Assembly: GCA_009599575.1 (NCBI GenBank)
Contig: VWND01000073.1
Location: 1,116,001-1,180,000 of the forward strand
Length of the DNA stretch: 64,000 bases
DNA from: Blumeriella jaapii
Taxonomy: Eukaryota; Ascomycota; Leotiomycetes; Helotiales; Drepanopezizaceae
Reading direction: 5' to 3'
In this document: positions 32,909 to 44,307 of the stretch, piece after piece
Numbering within the stretch: position 1 is the first letter of the stretch
How the letters are laid out: each line of letters starts with the position of its first letter
Made by a program: the position numbers and the translations under genes
The notes under the pieces: generated by a model
What the model was told of the DNA's origin: nothing
The model's database searches: none
Seen by the model: the letters and a program-made list of their open reading frames with translations, nothing else

Positions 32909-34200
32909 TCAAACCTCCATCATGCACTTACAAATCCTCGTCCTCGTCCTCCTCCTCGTCCTCCCCCCATGAAAGTACCTCCCATGCCTTACCATCTGAT
33001 CTGGTTCCTGCGCCTCAACCTCCACCTCAAAGTGACTCCCACAAACTCCCTCCCTCTTCGTCGCATACTCACGATAGAGCTGCATCCACATCATGCGATC
33101 CCTGCATAGCGTCTGCCCAAACCACTCGCGCCGCCGACACTGCGGCTTATACTGATTCAGCGCCGGGCGAGGCCAGTCCGAGAGATGGAGGAACTTTGCT
33201 CGGCGCAGCACTTCCTCGAGATCCCACTTCCCACTCGCAGTGGCCAGGTAGGCCGCCGTCCGCCGCAGCTCGCCCGTCAGCAGGTGAAAGGGCCGCCGCG
33301 GGATCTCCAGCGTCTTCGGACCGCGGCCGTAGAGCCTCTCCACGATGGCCAAATCGTAGTCGTCGGGCCCGGCGTGGCGGACGGCGTCTTTGATCGCGGC
33401 GAGGAAGGGCATGATGAGCATCATCTGGTTCGACTAGGCCCCGTCGACGGGCTCGCCCCAGTAGACCCACGGCATCGCCACGGGAGCTTTCGGCAGCAGG
33501 AACACCGCGTCGAGGTTCCCTCTTGCTTGCGAGGCGCCGTCTAGTACGAGTACGCGTTTGTACTGCGTGAGCTTGGAGGCGACGAGCTTGGTAGAGGCGT
33601 CCGTCCAGATCCCCTCCGCTGTGCTGTCTTCCTGCAGCTCATCCATGGGATGGAGGCGCGCGAAATACTTGTCCCGCGCTTCGCGCAACAGTTACGCTTT
33701 TGTTCGCGTCAGCGAGTTGTTGAGAACGGCGTCCGTCTCGGTCTCGTTGGGAGACCAGGTGGAGGGACAGAGAAATGCCCTTTAGCAGTTGGCGTTAGTT
33801 ACCTACCTACATCAGACAGCAGGCATGGCATCTCCTGCGAAGAAAGAAGAAGTTTCGAAAGCATTTCGTACTTCGACGCCCGGCTCCCTAAATCCTCGAG
33901 ATCATGCCACACCAACACCGCGCTGCACAGCCGCTCCTCGTCCGCGACGACTTGCTCGTACTGCTTCTCATCCTAGTTGTTCCAGAAACTCTTGACGCTC
34001 GGGGTAGGCTTCACGCTTCTCCCGGGCTAGTCTTCCGACTCATAGCTGTAGTTGTGTTCCAGCACCCATCTGATGCCCAGCAGTACGAAGACGACGACCG
34101 CAACGAGCTTGAGCGTCGATATGCGCTGGATGCGGCGGAAGTGGAGCGCTGGTCTGGCTGGGCACGCCAAGCAAACCTTCTTGTCCCTGTAGTGAGGCAT
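32909..34200 (-). pseudogene. Relic of a GNT1-like (glucose/GlcNAc) glycosyltransferase
   Basis: Read from 34200 the frame starts MPHYRDKKVC and has a type II signal anchor (LKLVAVVVFVLLGI). It continues with a recognisable GT8/GNT1-like domain: YEQVVADEERLCSAVLVWHD, DLGSRASKYEML, a likely ~80-nt intron near 33740-33830, LLREARDKYFARLHPMDEL, KLTQYKRVLVLD, NLDAVFLLPKAPVAMPW, YDLAIVERLYG, RRPFHLLTGELRR and FLHLSDWPRPA. Four stop codons interrupt it without any frameshift: TAG near 34045 and 33975, TAA near 33692, and TAG near 33434. The metal-binding DxD expected after VLVLD reads DGA instead. The C-terminus runs into a (CCTCGT)-type microsatellite. Live relatives add GlcNAc or glucose in the Golgi. 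Confidence 0.75.
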
Positions 34201-35358
34201 GTTTGTGGAATGGATCTCGCGTTTGCGAATCTAGCGGCGCAGATTGTTGGAAAGAAGCTGGAGGGGAGTGCTGGTTTCAAGACGCTATCTTTCTCACCCC
34301 TGCAGGGCGGCACGACCGATTGCCGTTTTGGGTAATTGACCTGGCATGCGGTCGGTTGTTCACGAACCACTTGGATCAACCATGAGCTGGAATTCATGCT
34401 TGGAGATACTACGCTTCAGAGTGACTGAATACGTAGTGTCTCTTATACGATATCGCAAATGAGAACCGCCGCCCCGTTACTTAAATTGTAAAATGACTTA
34501 TGATTACGTGAATGGAACTTGGAAACATGTAGACAGCAGTAACATCATTGGGTTATATCAGATGAGATGTTCTGGACAACCAATTTATGTGCAGTTTTAA
34601 ACTTGACTTCCCTTGCGTTCGTCGCAGCGTACTACTGTACGTGTGAATACATTATCAGTGTGGCTTCAATCTAAAGTGAAAATGTACCAGGAAAAGCAAT
34701 TAATGAAGGTAGAAAAACGCTGCGATGATGCTAAGGCCCTCGGGCTTCGTCGCAAGTAGAAGATTTTGTGTCTCCGCATGCAGTCCGCTTTCGCAGTGCT
34801 GCAGAAGAAATCTAAATTCAGATTTCGATGAAAACAAACGACTTCTCGTTAAGCGAGCCCCTGAGACGGAAGCACCAGGGCGGGAAGTTTGCGACTCGCC
34901 TCCCAAGCTCGGCTCAGGCGGGGTCAACTTAGAAACAATTCAGTTGGTAAAAAAGTGTGCAAAGAACTCAAATGCTTCATGTATTTCGTTACCTGTCCAC
35001 CGAGAGCCGATGTCATCTCATTTCTTTCTTTCCAACAATAGAGGATTCCAATGACCGGATCCGGCCTGGAACGACAAGCGAAAAAAAAGAAAACAAAGGA
35101 CTAAATTTCCTCCACATGCCCCTCTCAACACCCATGACCGCAAACGACAACGTCCTGCTATGCATCTGGACAAGTCTAAGAAGAATTGACAAAGACCAAA
35201 AGCCGCTCATAAGCATGTACCATCTGATTGTTCTGCGCAACCTTCGCCCTCCTCAAGTCTTCTTGATACGAGCAGAGAAACAAGCCCGTAAATCTCACAA
35301 ACCACCGCTCTAACTCACGCCTCGATCTACCAAGACCAAGAAGCGATTTCACGTCCCG
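34201..35358. other. Intergenic, no supported gene
   Basis: About 1.2 kb between the glycosyltransferase relic and the coiled-coil gene. Open frames at 34725-35054 and 34957-35313 have no domain. It probably holds the promoter of the coiled-coil gene. Confidence 0.5.
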
Positions 35359-38300
35359 ATGGCGGCGCCAGACCCGTCAGGTGCAGCTCCGGCGCACCAC
35401 GATCACGACGGACTCGCTGACGCCGCGGCCGTCGCCGCGAATGATCTCGCGGACCGTTTCACCGAGCTGCACAGAAATATCACTGCTCTTGAAAACCAAG
35501 TCAAAATCGGCGTAAACCCTGGGGGGCCCATCCCGCTGAATCCCATAGACCTTCACGACGCTTTTAACGCTGTCAAGAGGAACACGCGAGAACTGCTGGG
35601 GTCGCAAGTCGTTTATAGCAACGCCATCGAAATACGACACAAGGAACTGAGCGATGCCAGCATCACTGCGAAAAACGATATTACCCAACTGATGCAGCGA
35701 GCGGAGGCCGCAGAGGACAAGCTACGTACTGCTGCTGCTGCTGCTGCTGCTGATCATCACCATGCCGATGCTGCCAGCACCCTCAGAATCAAGGAGCTAG
35801 AAGACGAAATTCACCGACTCAAATCCGCATCGGGACAAGCATCTCAAGACGAGAAGGCCGCCAGTGCGAAGAGCGCGGACGATGTAGAAGCAAAGCTGCG
35901 AGAACAGCACGCTGCTTTCAGCGCCGAGAAGAAGGTCCTGCAACGCCAGATCGCCGACCTGAACGCCGAAGTAGCAGCAGCCCATGATGCACTAGCCCAG
36001 GGTAAGAATCAAACGGCCGACAAGGCTATTGCTGGCCTGGTCCAGAAACTCACCAGCGCCTCGAGCATATTCCCTCTGGCCGAAAAAGTCAGCGACTTGA
36101 TCACTGCTCTCGAAGACTGTCTCGAGGCGAATAGCCGCAGCGGCATTGCGCCGCGCGGCAGACAGCCTCTGCGTGCCAGCGACCTTACCAATCGAGAGCC
36201 TTTGCCAAAGCGAGAGCCCGTATCGAATTCGCCTTCTGCTGCTGAACGAGAGCTGCAAGATGTGCGGGATGTCTTGCAGGACGAACTAGACCGCGCAAAT
36301 GCGAGGACCAGAAGTCTGGAAGAGCAGCTCGACGACTGCCTGGGGATCTGTCCGGAACCCGGAAACAACACCCAGGATTTGGAGAACAAGAGACTGCGCT
36401 TGAAAGACGAGCTGAAGGCGCAACGCAACCTGATCAACCTCCTCGCACAGGATCCAGCGGATCAGGCAGCTCAGAACCAGCTGAAAGCCCTCAATACCGC
36501 CGTGGAGTCCTTGAGGCAGAAATTGCGCTGCCACAAAGCAGCTGGTGACCCCCTGCAAGATTCACCCGTCTTGAAACTGGAAAGAGTCGCATTGCAAAAT
36601 GAGTTGGATGATCGAGTAGCCGAGATCGCCACGCTCACGGCAACGATCAATCGTGATGTCGATCTAGCCAGTCAAGTTGCGGCCTTGACACAACTCCACC
36701 GAGACACCATAGACCAAAGCAACTATCGGCAATCCCAGATTGACGCGCTAACGAGACGCCTCCACGACTGTCAGGATGCAGATGGTCACACTCTACCAGC
36801 CGATGACACCAAGATAGCCGACCTTGAAGGTCAAGTCACCACGCTGACGGCAGAATTGAAGAAAACAGTCGCGGCGAACGCAAGTCTCGCCATCAAAGAG
36901 AGTAAAGCTACCCAAGCCCGCAAAGCTTTGGAGACGAAATTGAAGGAGGCCCAGGCTAAGCTCGAGGCACAAGATGACGGCGATGAGGACCAGAGCAGCC
37001 TCATCGCTGACTTGTCGGCACAACTCACGGAAGCGAAAGACTTGTGGAAAGCTGCCGTTGATCGAGCAGCAAACACGATGAACATAACAAAAGCCACACA
37101 AGCTCTGCTCGAGAAGCAGCTTCAAAAGAATCTTCAACTGACCGAACAGCTTGCTCATGAGCAAGCTCAGGTTGCTCGTCTCCAAGCTCAGGGAACAGAA
37201 GACGCGGGAGAAGGGGGCCAGAGTGGCGATGTTGCGAAGACTCGCCGCACTAATTCAGCCAACGCTGCCGCTCTCGAGGAGTTGACCCGCGAGATCAATG
37301 AGATCCGAACAGAGCATCTCCGTAACTCCAACCATGCTAAGAAGACGACGACAGAGCTGCGAAAGCAGGTTGCAGCCCTCACGGAACAGCTCCGTCGTGC
37401 ATCAAAAGAGCCGGATTGTGCAAAGTTGCTCGCGATGGTCGACGCGCTCAACGCACAAGTAGAAGAGAAGGATGCACAGCTGAAGGATTGCGAGAAAACC
37501 AAGACGAAGCTCGCGGGCGCCCTGCGCCAAATCGATCATTTGACGGCTCTCCTTGAGGCAGCATCTGCTCATCGTGACGAACGGAAGCTGGAGACCGAAC
37601 CACAAGGCACGCCAAAGTCCGATAATGATGCTGAACTCACGGCAGCACGCGCTCGGATCGAGGAACTCATACTCACCAAACACAGTCTCAAGGCGCGCAA
37701 TGCAGAGCTGGAAGAACGTCTTGCGGGAGAGGCCAGTGATGCTCCTCAGCAGCCGCGATCCCCAGCTGATTTACAGCGAGAGCTTTCCGAGAAGAAGAAG
37801 GAGTTGCAGAAGCTGAAGGCCCAAAACACACGCCTGAAAAACCAGAGGGACGACGGCGCGCCCAAGGGCCCTCTGTCGGACGACGACAACGACGACGACA
37901 CAGCAGAGATCGTACACCTCGTCGAAGAAGTCGCCAGCCTCAAAGCTCTGCGGAACCGAGACAAGGCGACCCACGCCACCAAGGCAAAGACGCTGCGAAA
38001 CAAGATCCAAGATCTGGAGAACGTCATCAAGAATGTGGCTCGTGGAATCAACGAAGCGTTCGATGCTGACACGCTCGCCATTCTGTGTAAATTAGACCGC
38101 GACGACCACGACAACGAGCGCCTTGCACTTCTTGCTGACGCTGCGTCTACACTTCGCGCATTGCTCGATGGTCCAGACAAACCAGAAAGCCACGAGAGCC
38201 ACCAAAACGACTCCGACGACGACGACAGCTTGTGGGCGGAGCGAGCCGCTGACCTCGAAGCAAAACTTGCCGCTTCGAATGCAGCCAACCAAGAACTCAA

Positions 38301-38967
38301 GAAGAAGCTGGCGGCCGCCAAAACGGAGCACGATGACGAGGTTGAAGCCCTCAAGCGGCAAATCGCCGAGCTGGAGGCATCCTATCGAACCCTGAAGGAC
38401 GATCTGTTTGAGAAGATGGTGAAGTGGGCTGAGTACGAGAAAAACAAGCCAGTGAAATTGGCTGTCGAAGAGGCACCCCCCAATAGGCAGCGCAAGAAGA
38501 TCAAGAGTAGCCAAGTCGAAGCCTCTAGTAGCAACATCGCTCGTAAGTCACCTCCGGAAACACATGCCATGTCGAGAGAAAGATTTCCTGACAATGAAAC
38601 AGCCAAGGCGACACCCTCGTCTCTCCTCGCAGTCCGGGCCCGCAAAGCCGCCCCCAAGGATATATTTCAGCGCGTCACGAAGACCAAGAGCCCCAAAGCA
38701 ACAAGCTCACCCCAAATCTCACCTCGCACCAAGAACAAGAGCCCCAAGGCGACGACGAGCTCACCACCGGTCTCACCACACAAAGAGAGAGGACGCGGAC
38801 TACCAAGGCTCCCTGCAAAGGCAAGGGAGGCCGCCGAAGCAGAAGTAGAAGACGCTTCTGACGACTCCTCTGCGGGTGTTAAGACGCGCAGAACAGTGAA
38901 GCGCAAGGCAGCGTCTGCTTCGAGTGAAGCGCCGCCCTCGTCAAAAAGGAGAAGAGCGACGGAATGA
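35359..38967 (+). CDS. Large coiled-coil protein with basic C-terminal tail
   Basis: A single 1202-residue exon starting MAAPDPSGAAPAHHDHDG. From residue about 30 to 1050 nearly all sequence is heptad-like, rich in Leu, Ala, Glu, Lys and Gln: long coiled coils with breaks such as residues 270-310 (Pro/Arg) and acidic patches (SDDDNDDDTAE near 840, NDSDDDDSLW near 955). The tail has two SPKAT..SSP..SP repeats (about residues 1110-1145) and nuclear-localisation-like clusters (KRKAASASS, SKRRRATE). A (GCT)n microsatellite near 35730-35752 encodes a run of Ala. There are no catalytic, motor or membrane segments. It could be a nuclear scaffold, spindle or septum coiled-coil protein. I cannot name an orthologue because coiled coils match one another by composition. 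Confidence 0.75.
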   Translation: MAAPDPSGAAPAHHDHDGLADAAAVAANDLADRFTELHRNITALENQVKIGVNPGGPIPLNPIDLHDAFNAVKRNTRELLGSQVVYSNAIEIRHKELSDASITAKNDITQLMQRAEAAEDKLRTAAAAAAADHHHADAASTLRIKELEDEIHRLKSASGQASQDEKAASAKSADDVEAKLREQHAAFSAEKKVLQRQIADLNAEVAAAHDALAQGKNQTADKAIAGLVQKLTSASSIFPLAEKVSDLITALEDCLEANSRSGIAPRGRQPLRASDLTNREPLPKREPVSNSPSAAERELQDVRDVLQDELDRANARTRSLEEQLDDCLGICPEPGNNTQDLENKRLRLKDELKAQRNLINLLAQDPADQAAQNQLKALNTAVESLRQKLRCHKAAGDPLQDSPVLKLERVALQNELDDRVAEIATLTATINRDVDLASQVAALTQLHRDTIDQSNYRQSQIDALTRRLHDCQDADGHTLPADDTKIADLEGQVTTLTAELKKTVAANASLAIKESKATQARKALETKLKEAQAKLEAQDDGDEDQSSLIADLSAQLTEAKDLWKAAVDRAANTMNITKATQALLEKQLQKNLQLTEQLAHEQAQVARLQAQGTEDAGEGGQSGDVAKTRRTNSANAAALEELTREINEIRTEHLRNSNHAKKTTTELRKQVAALTEQLRRASKEPDCAKLLAMVDALNAQVEEKDAQLKDCEKTKTKLAGALRQIDHLTALLEAASAHRDERKLETEPQGTPKSDNDAELTAARARIEELILTKHSLKARNAELEERLAGEASDAPQQPRSPADLQRELSEKKKELQKLKAQNTRLKNQRDDGAPKGPLSDDDNDDDTAEIVHLVEEVASLKALRNRDKATHATKAKTLRNKIQDLENVIKNVARGINEAFDADTLAILCKLDRDDHDNERLALLADAASTLRALLDGPDKPESHESHQNDSDDDDSLWAERAADLEAKLAASNAANQELKKKLAAAKTEHDDEVEALKRQIAELEASYRTLKDDLFEKMVKWAEYEKNKPVKLAVEEAPPNRQRKKIKSSQVEASSSNIARKSPPETHAMSRERFPDNETAKATPSSLLAVRARKAAPKDIFQRVTKTKSPKATSSPQISPRTKNKSPKATTSSPPVSPHKERGRGLPRLPAKAREAAEAEVEDASDDSSAGVKTRRTVKRKAASASSEAPPSSKRRRATE

Positions 38968-39810
38968 GTGGCGCGAGGATTGGATCTTGATGTCTCCTAG
39001 GACTCTTTGTTGGGTGGGATAGGGGGTGGTAAGTCTGAAGTTCGTGGCGTGGGGTTTGTTTTTGGCTTTCTAGTTTTTGAGATAGGTTTCCTTGAAGATG
39101 TGTAAACGGACAGAATCTGATAGAAGAACGTTTGAAACGTAACAACATCGTAAGAAGAAATAACACATGCCAGAAGAATGCTCCCGTCTCCTATACTGAC
39201 ATCCTATTGACAAAGTCAGCTGCTGTTCAAGAGTTCGTTGACCGATGTTTCCTTCAACACTCCTTGAGTCAAAATTTTGAACCAATGCTTTCTTTCCAAC
39301 ACACCATCCTTGACCAGCTCAATTCTCCAGGGGGACGCATCAACCAACACGCTGCGCTCTATTGCTCCTGTACCACTTATCGTATTCACTATTCTCGTTT
39401 CCATTCTTACAACCCATGCAGACTCGATTTCCGCACTCCTCGTTCTTCGTGCAACGACCGGCCCAGCTCCCCAGCGCATTCAAAAGATAGCGCCAGCACA
39501 CACGCATCAACTGTAGAGAAGATTTGACGCTAACCCAACTCAGCGACATCACCATAGTACAGGAACAAACAGCGTGTATACAGACCACGTCACAGAGAAG
39601 GAAATCACAAGAATTGGGAAACTCGGGATTGTATTACTAAAGACTATGAGTACAGTTAATGTGCCACGAGGAGACAAACCAAGCCAGGAGCAAGAGGCAA
39701 GTGCTCGGGGCAAACCCGCCTTCTAAAAGCAGAATTATGTCAACCGTGACTCAAAACAAAACTTCCTATGTTAGCACATCCTAGCAGGCTGATCTGGTCC
39801 AAGTTCGATA
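38968..39810. other. Intergenic between convergent genes
   Basis: About 0.8 kb of 3' UTRs. Frames at 39132-39588 on both strands have no domain. Confidence 0.5.
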
Positions 39811-42052
39811 TTAATTTCCAGGGGGTGGTGGAGGGGCGTCTGATGGAGGAGGTGGGGGAGGAGCACCACCAGGTGGGGGAGGAGGAATACTCGAAGATGG
39901 TGGAGGGGGCGGTGGGCTACCAGCGAATTGCTGCAAGAGAGCACCCAGACCAGGACCAGTCAATCCGGGAGGAGCGGCGAGACCAGGAGGAGCTCCCATA
40001 CTTTGCTGAGGAGGATAGCCAGCGCCGTATCCAGGAGCAGAGTAGCCACCGTATCCAGCTGCGACCGGAGGATAAGCAGGAGGAGCTGGTTGTGCCCAGG
40101 GAGCAGCGTTTCCAGATCCACCTGAAGGACCAGTAGGAGGAGCATTGTAGCCACCGGATTGGCCACCACCGTAATAAGAGTCTCCGCCGCGAGAATCACC
40201 CCCACGACCACGATCTCCTCTAGCCCATGGCGCAGCGCCCCCAGAGGGTCCTGTGGGTACAGAATCGCGAGAATCAAATCCGCGGTCGTCACCTCGCTTT
40301 TGCCATGGAGCAGCTGCACCAGTGGGACCACGTTGCCAAGGCTTGACATCGTCTTGAGGAGGTTGGTCGAAGCCACCACCTGAGCCAGACTCGATGCGTC
40401 TCGGAGCGTCGCCTGTAGCAGGTCCGCCGCCAGAAAGCTCTTGCATGAGTTGCTGAGAAATGTTAACTTTGATCATACTTTGAGAACACAGGTGTGCTTA
40501 CCTCGTATTCACGGTCGACTGCATCTCCGGCACCGATCCGACCAACTCCAGCGGCAGGGGCTGCGCCAGGGCCGTCGTTACGCCAATTGGCACCACGTTG
40601 TCTATGACTGGTCAGCATTCGTATCGTTTGACAGAATCGATTGGCATACCGATCAGGGCAATCTCTAGCCATGTGGCCTGCATTACCGCAAACACGGCAG
40701 ATAATGTTCGCAGTAAAGTTACGCTGCTCTGGACAGTCGTACTTTCGATGACCGATTTGACCACAGTTTTGACACGCTTGATTCTCGTCGTCACGAAGAG
40801 TACCGTTGAGTGCTGCAAGCTCACGAAGTTGGTTGCGCTTGAGCTCGTTCTGACCCTCAGGAATAGAAGCAGCCTAGTATGTTAGCATCTGGGGAAAGCT
40901 TCGTGTAGGGGGGAGAACTTACAGTCTCAATGATGTTGTGGATCAGTTTCTTTGCCTTGTTGACCTTCTCCTCGGTGTCTGCCATGATCAAGCAATGAAG
41001 ATCCTCCTCCTGGTTGCTTGTGTGAGCTGCATCAGAACGACCTTTTCCTTCCTTGACGGATCCTTTTCCACGGATAGCAATCTTGGCCTGGGATTCTGTC
41101 TCCATTTTCTTCAGTGTGTTGCCACGGGGTCCGATAAGTAAGCCAACTTTAGTAAAGCGCAAGCTAAGTGTTAGTGTATGATCAAAGCTGATAGCAAATG
41201 TAGTGAGTAGAGTCAGTGATAACAACGTCATGGCAGGTGAATGCTAGACATTGGCACACATTATTTTAAAAGAAAAGAGTAAGGGACGGGTCGCAGAGAG
41301 AGAAGAGAAAGGTTAGATGAAATGTTAGAGGGTTAGCAATCATACTGAAGTTAATCTCTGGGTAGTCATTGACCGGCACGTAGACTTTCTCCTGTGTCTT
41401 AGTAGGACGGCGATAATCCTGGGGCGGATGGTAATTAGGGATGACCTTCATGGCCTTCTCAATCAGCTTGTGGCGCTCGTCCTCGAGACGCTTTCTGTAT
41501 CGAAACTCTCGGGTATTGACACGACGTCCGAAGTTGTCATATTGGGGGGGCGGAGAAGGAGATCTGTGCAACATTAGCTTCGGGCTTTGAGGCAGGGTGA
41601 AAGAACACACCTATCGCCATCGGCGGGAACGACATCGTCAATCCTAAGCTTCTGGCTGATTTCTTCAATACGTAAGTGCAGGGTGTAAGCCTCCAATTGT
41701 TCACTGGTCATGTTGGCCATGATGGCAGTTGGAAGTCCCATGAGGCCTGCAGCCTTGTTCTCGGTGGCGTCACCCCAGCGATTTCTCTTCTTGCGGCGGC
41801 GAGATCCATCGGCGGAAGGCTCCTCTTCGAAACGTTGTTAGAATATGTGTATGCGACTGAGTGAAGGACGAACTCACCTCTCACAGGGCTGCGACCACGC
41901 TTGAAGCCTCCGTCATAGCTGCCCCCATTGCCAGATTGCGAATTGTAAGTGTTTTCAGCACGCTGAGGAGGCGCGTCATCACTAGGAAATCTGCGCTTGT
42001 TCCCTAAAGGAAGGGCGTTGGAGCCCGTACTTCCTTGTTGCCTCCACGCCAT
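39811..42052 (-). CDS. MSL5: Branchpoint-binding protein (SF1/Msl5), KH plus two zinc knuckles
   Basis: Seven exons: 41878-42052, 41611-41824, 41346-41563, 40923-41146, 40650-40873, 40502-40601 and 39811-40452. All joins keep frame, giving 598 residues. Order: N-terminal basic segment with [10 protein letters not shown]1 helix-hairpin region with [20 protein letters not shown]; the KH domain ([15 protein letters not shown]); the QUA2-like region after IHNIIET; two CCHC knuckles ([14 protein letters not shown] and [14 protein letters not shown]); then a Gly/Arg/Pro-rich tail ending in polyproline (PPPPPP blocks). The protein recognises the intron branch site UACUAAC with U2AF in the commitment complex. 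The knuckles and KH domain are complete, so it should be functional. Introns are 47-53 nt except intron 3 (199 nt). Confidence 0.95.
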
Positions 42053-43136
42053 GTTGTGTGAATGATGTTCGAGTGAAGTTGTGCGAAGGAAGTCAAGTTG
42101 TCGCGAGAAAGGGTGCCAAGCAAGTCTCGCTGCTCTTTGACGGACTAGCGCTGCCGGGGATTAGCCGTTGATGGAAGAGTCACATGACAGGAATCTAGGA
42201 ACAAGCAGACAAGGCAATTTAAAAAAACTCCATGGAAGCTACTTGCTTGATCTTCAAGGCATATTCGACAAAAGAATAATCGATTAAATAATCTGGAATG
42301 TTTTCAAAGACCCAAAACTATGGTTTGAAAACCATAGAATCCGAGTCTTTACAGTAACTGGCCGGCCCACAGCTCTGAAAGCTATGAAAGGTGTTATACA
42401 TAAATCGCATTCAAAATCTATCTTTTAAAAGTTGAACATTGTAATATCAAGCCGTTAAAACAATATATCGAAGAAGCATAATAGCTAAGTCCCTAAAAAC
42501 TATCTTAGTTTCTCAAGTGCTTTATGTGCAATTGACTGCGTGCACTTTGTGAGAAGTATCAAAAGAGAGGGTTTGCAGCTCTGTTTTAGCTCACTTCTGA
42601 AATCGACAGCTTTGTCACTGATTCAACTAAGTATAATGAATTCAAAATGGAACGGGACCTCTGGCCTAATCAGGCATGTGAGGCGTGCACAAACACTTCT
42701 ATTGACACCTACTTTTACCTTGAACAACGTATACCACCCATTTACCTGACAAAAATGTCTGTTGATTTACGTCACTCACCAAACCTGAGTAAAGAATCAG
42801 TATTTCTGCTTCTTCCTTCTCTTCTATTGTCCACTATTTACTTAATCCATGTGAATCTCGCTGCTGACAGATTGATAATCAACTCATCTTGAGATTACCA
42901 AGCACCGGCATGTTAAACCCGCAGCCCACCAGGCGGGGTAACTGACGGTCCACCTTTCTCTTCTGATAGACCGTCTATCATCTGTTCGATGTCAACCTAC
43001 CTAAACAAGGTACAGCTTGAAAATCATTTCGGTATATAAGATAAATCAGACGTTTGACTTCTTCCCGCCACAATCCATTCCCTATTTGATAAGCACACGC
43101 ATCTCGCAACCCTCATCCCAAATCACCACCACCACC
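42053..43136. other. Divergent intergenic region between MSL5 and the GST gene
   Basis: About 1.1 kb. The middle (42230-42900) is AT-rich. Frames at 42540-42892 lack a domain. The GST TATA box is at 43033-43040. Confidence 0.5.
43033..43040 (+). promoter_or_regulatory. TATA box of the GST gene
   Basis: TATATAAG, about 100 bp upstream of the ATG at 43137. Confidence 0.5.
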
Positions 43137-44094
43137 ATGTCTCGTCCCAACATCCACCTCTACACATCTCAGACGCCCAACGGTCTCAAGATCTCCATCA
43201 CGCTCGAGGAGCTCGGCCTCCCCTACGAGGTGACCAACATCGACATCAGCAAGAACACGCAGAAGGAGCCCTGGTTCCTGGCCATCAACCCCAACGGCCG
43301 TATCCCCGCCCTGACGGACACCTTCACGGACGGCGAGACCATCAACCTCTTCGAGTCCGGGAGCATCCAGCAGTACCTGATCGAGCAGTACGACAAGGAC
43401 CACAAGATCTCCTACCCAGCCGGCACGCGGGAGGCGTACGAGGTCAATTCTTGGGTATGTCAGACCAAACGCCCTGCCTAGTAGTCATGCTCTCAAACCC
43501 CCAATTCGGGAGGTATCTCTTCGCAAGTTCTCTCCGCAAGTCAGTGTGTCAGCCAAAACCTCCCTGACACCTTCTTGACCTTGCCCTCGTATAATCCCCA
43601 ATCCCCGTGACTTTCCCCATCGCAGGCCCACGAACGACTACTGGCTGATGCCAAACCAGCTCTTCTTCCTCAACGCCGGCGTAGGCCCCATGCAAGGCCA
43701 AGCCAACCACTTCAACCGCTACGCGCCCTCGTACATCGAGTACGGCGCGAAGCGGTACACCAACGAGACGCGGCGGCTATACGGCGTCCTAGACGCGCAC
43801 CTCGCCCAGTCCGCGTCGGGCTTCCTCGTCGGCGACCGGCTGACTATCGCCGACATCGCGCACTGGGGCTGGGTGCGCTCGGCCTTCTGGGCCGGCGTCG
43901 AGATCGACGAATTCCCCGCGCTGAAGGCCTGGGAGGAGAGGCTGCTCCAGCGACCGGCGTTCGACAGGGGGAGGCAGGTGCCCGGCCCGGATAAGACGCA
44001 GGAGCTGAAGAGCGACCCGGAGGCGATGAGGAAGAAGGCGGAGGAGGCGAGAGCCTGGATTCAGGCCGGCATGAAGGATGATGCGAAGAAGTGA
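43137..44094 (+). CDS. Glutathione S-transferase, Ure2/GTT-like
   Basis: Exon 1 is 43137-43454; the intron is 43455-43659 (205 nt); exon 2 is 43660-44094: 250 residues. The N-terminal thioredoxin-like fold reads IHLYTSQTPNGLKISITLEELGLPYE, and the glutathione-binding part includes NPNGRIPAL and the ESGSIQQYL motif. The C-terminal helical domain begins LFFLNAGVGPMQGQANHF, includes FLVGDRLTIADIAHWGW (N-capping/hydrophobic staple region), and ends in a charged Lys/Glu/Ala tail. An upstream open frame from 43017 is ignored because the ATG at 43137 sits in ACCACCATGTC. An alternative acceptor near 43626 does not keep frame. The role is glutathione conjugation or peroxidase activity in the cytosol; the substrate is unknown. 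Confidence 0.92.
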
Positions 44095-44307
44095 ATGGCT
44101 TGGAGATTGTGGGAGAGGCGAAGGGCGAGAGAAAAACTCGAAACACATAAATGTTGTTTTAATGCAATGCTCGAGATGAACTCGGCGTGGTATTAACTAT
44201 ACATGGAGTCATCGCATCATGAAACCAAGAACGCCGCGTCCATGCTCTCGTGCCATACCAAAGTCCCCAGACTCCCGCTTCGATACTGCAAACTTAGTTA
44301 ATCAAAC

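Noticed and set aside
32909..34200. Programmed stop-codon readthrough in the glycosyltransferase
   Set aside because: Four stops of two kinds and a lost DxD motif fit decay better; kept only as a test under findings.
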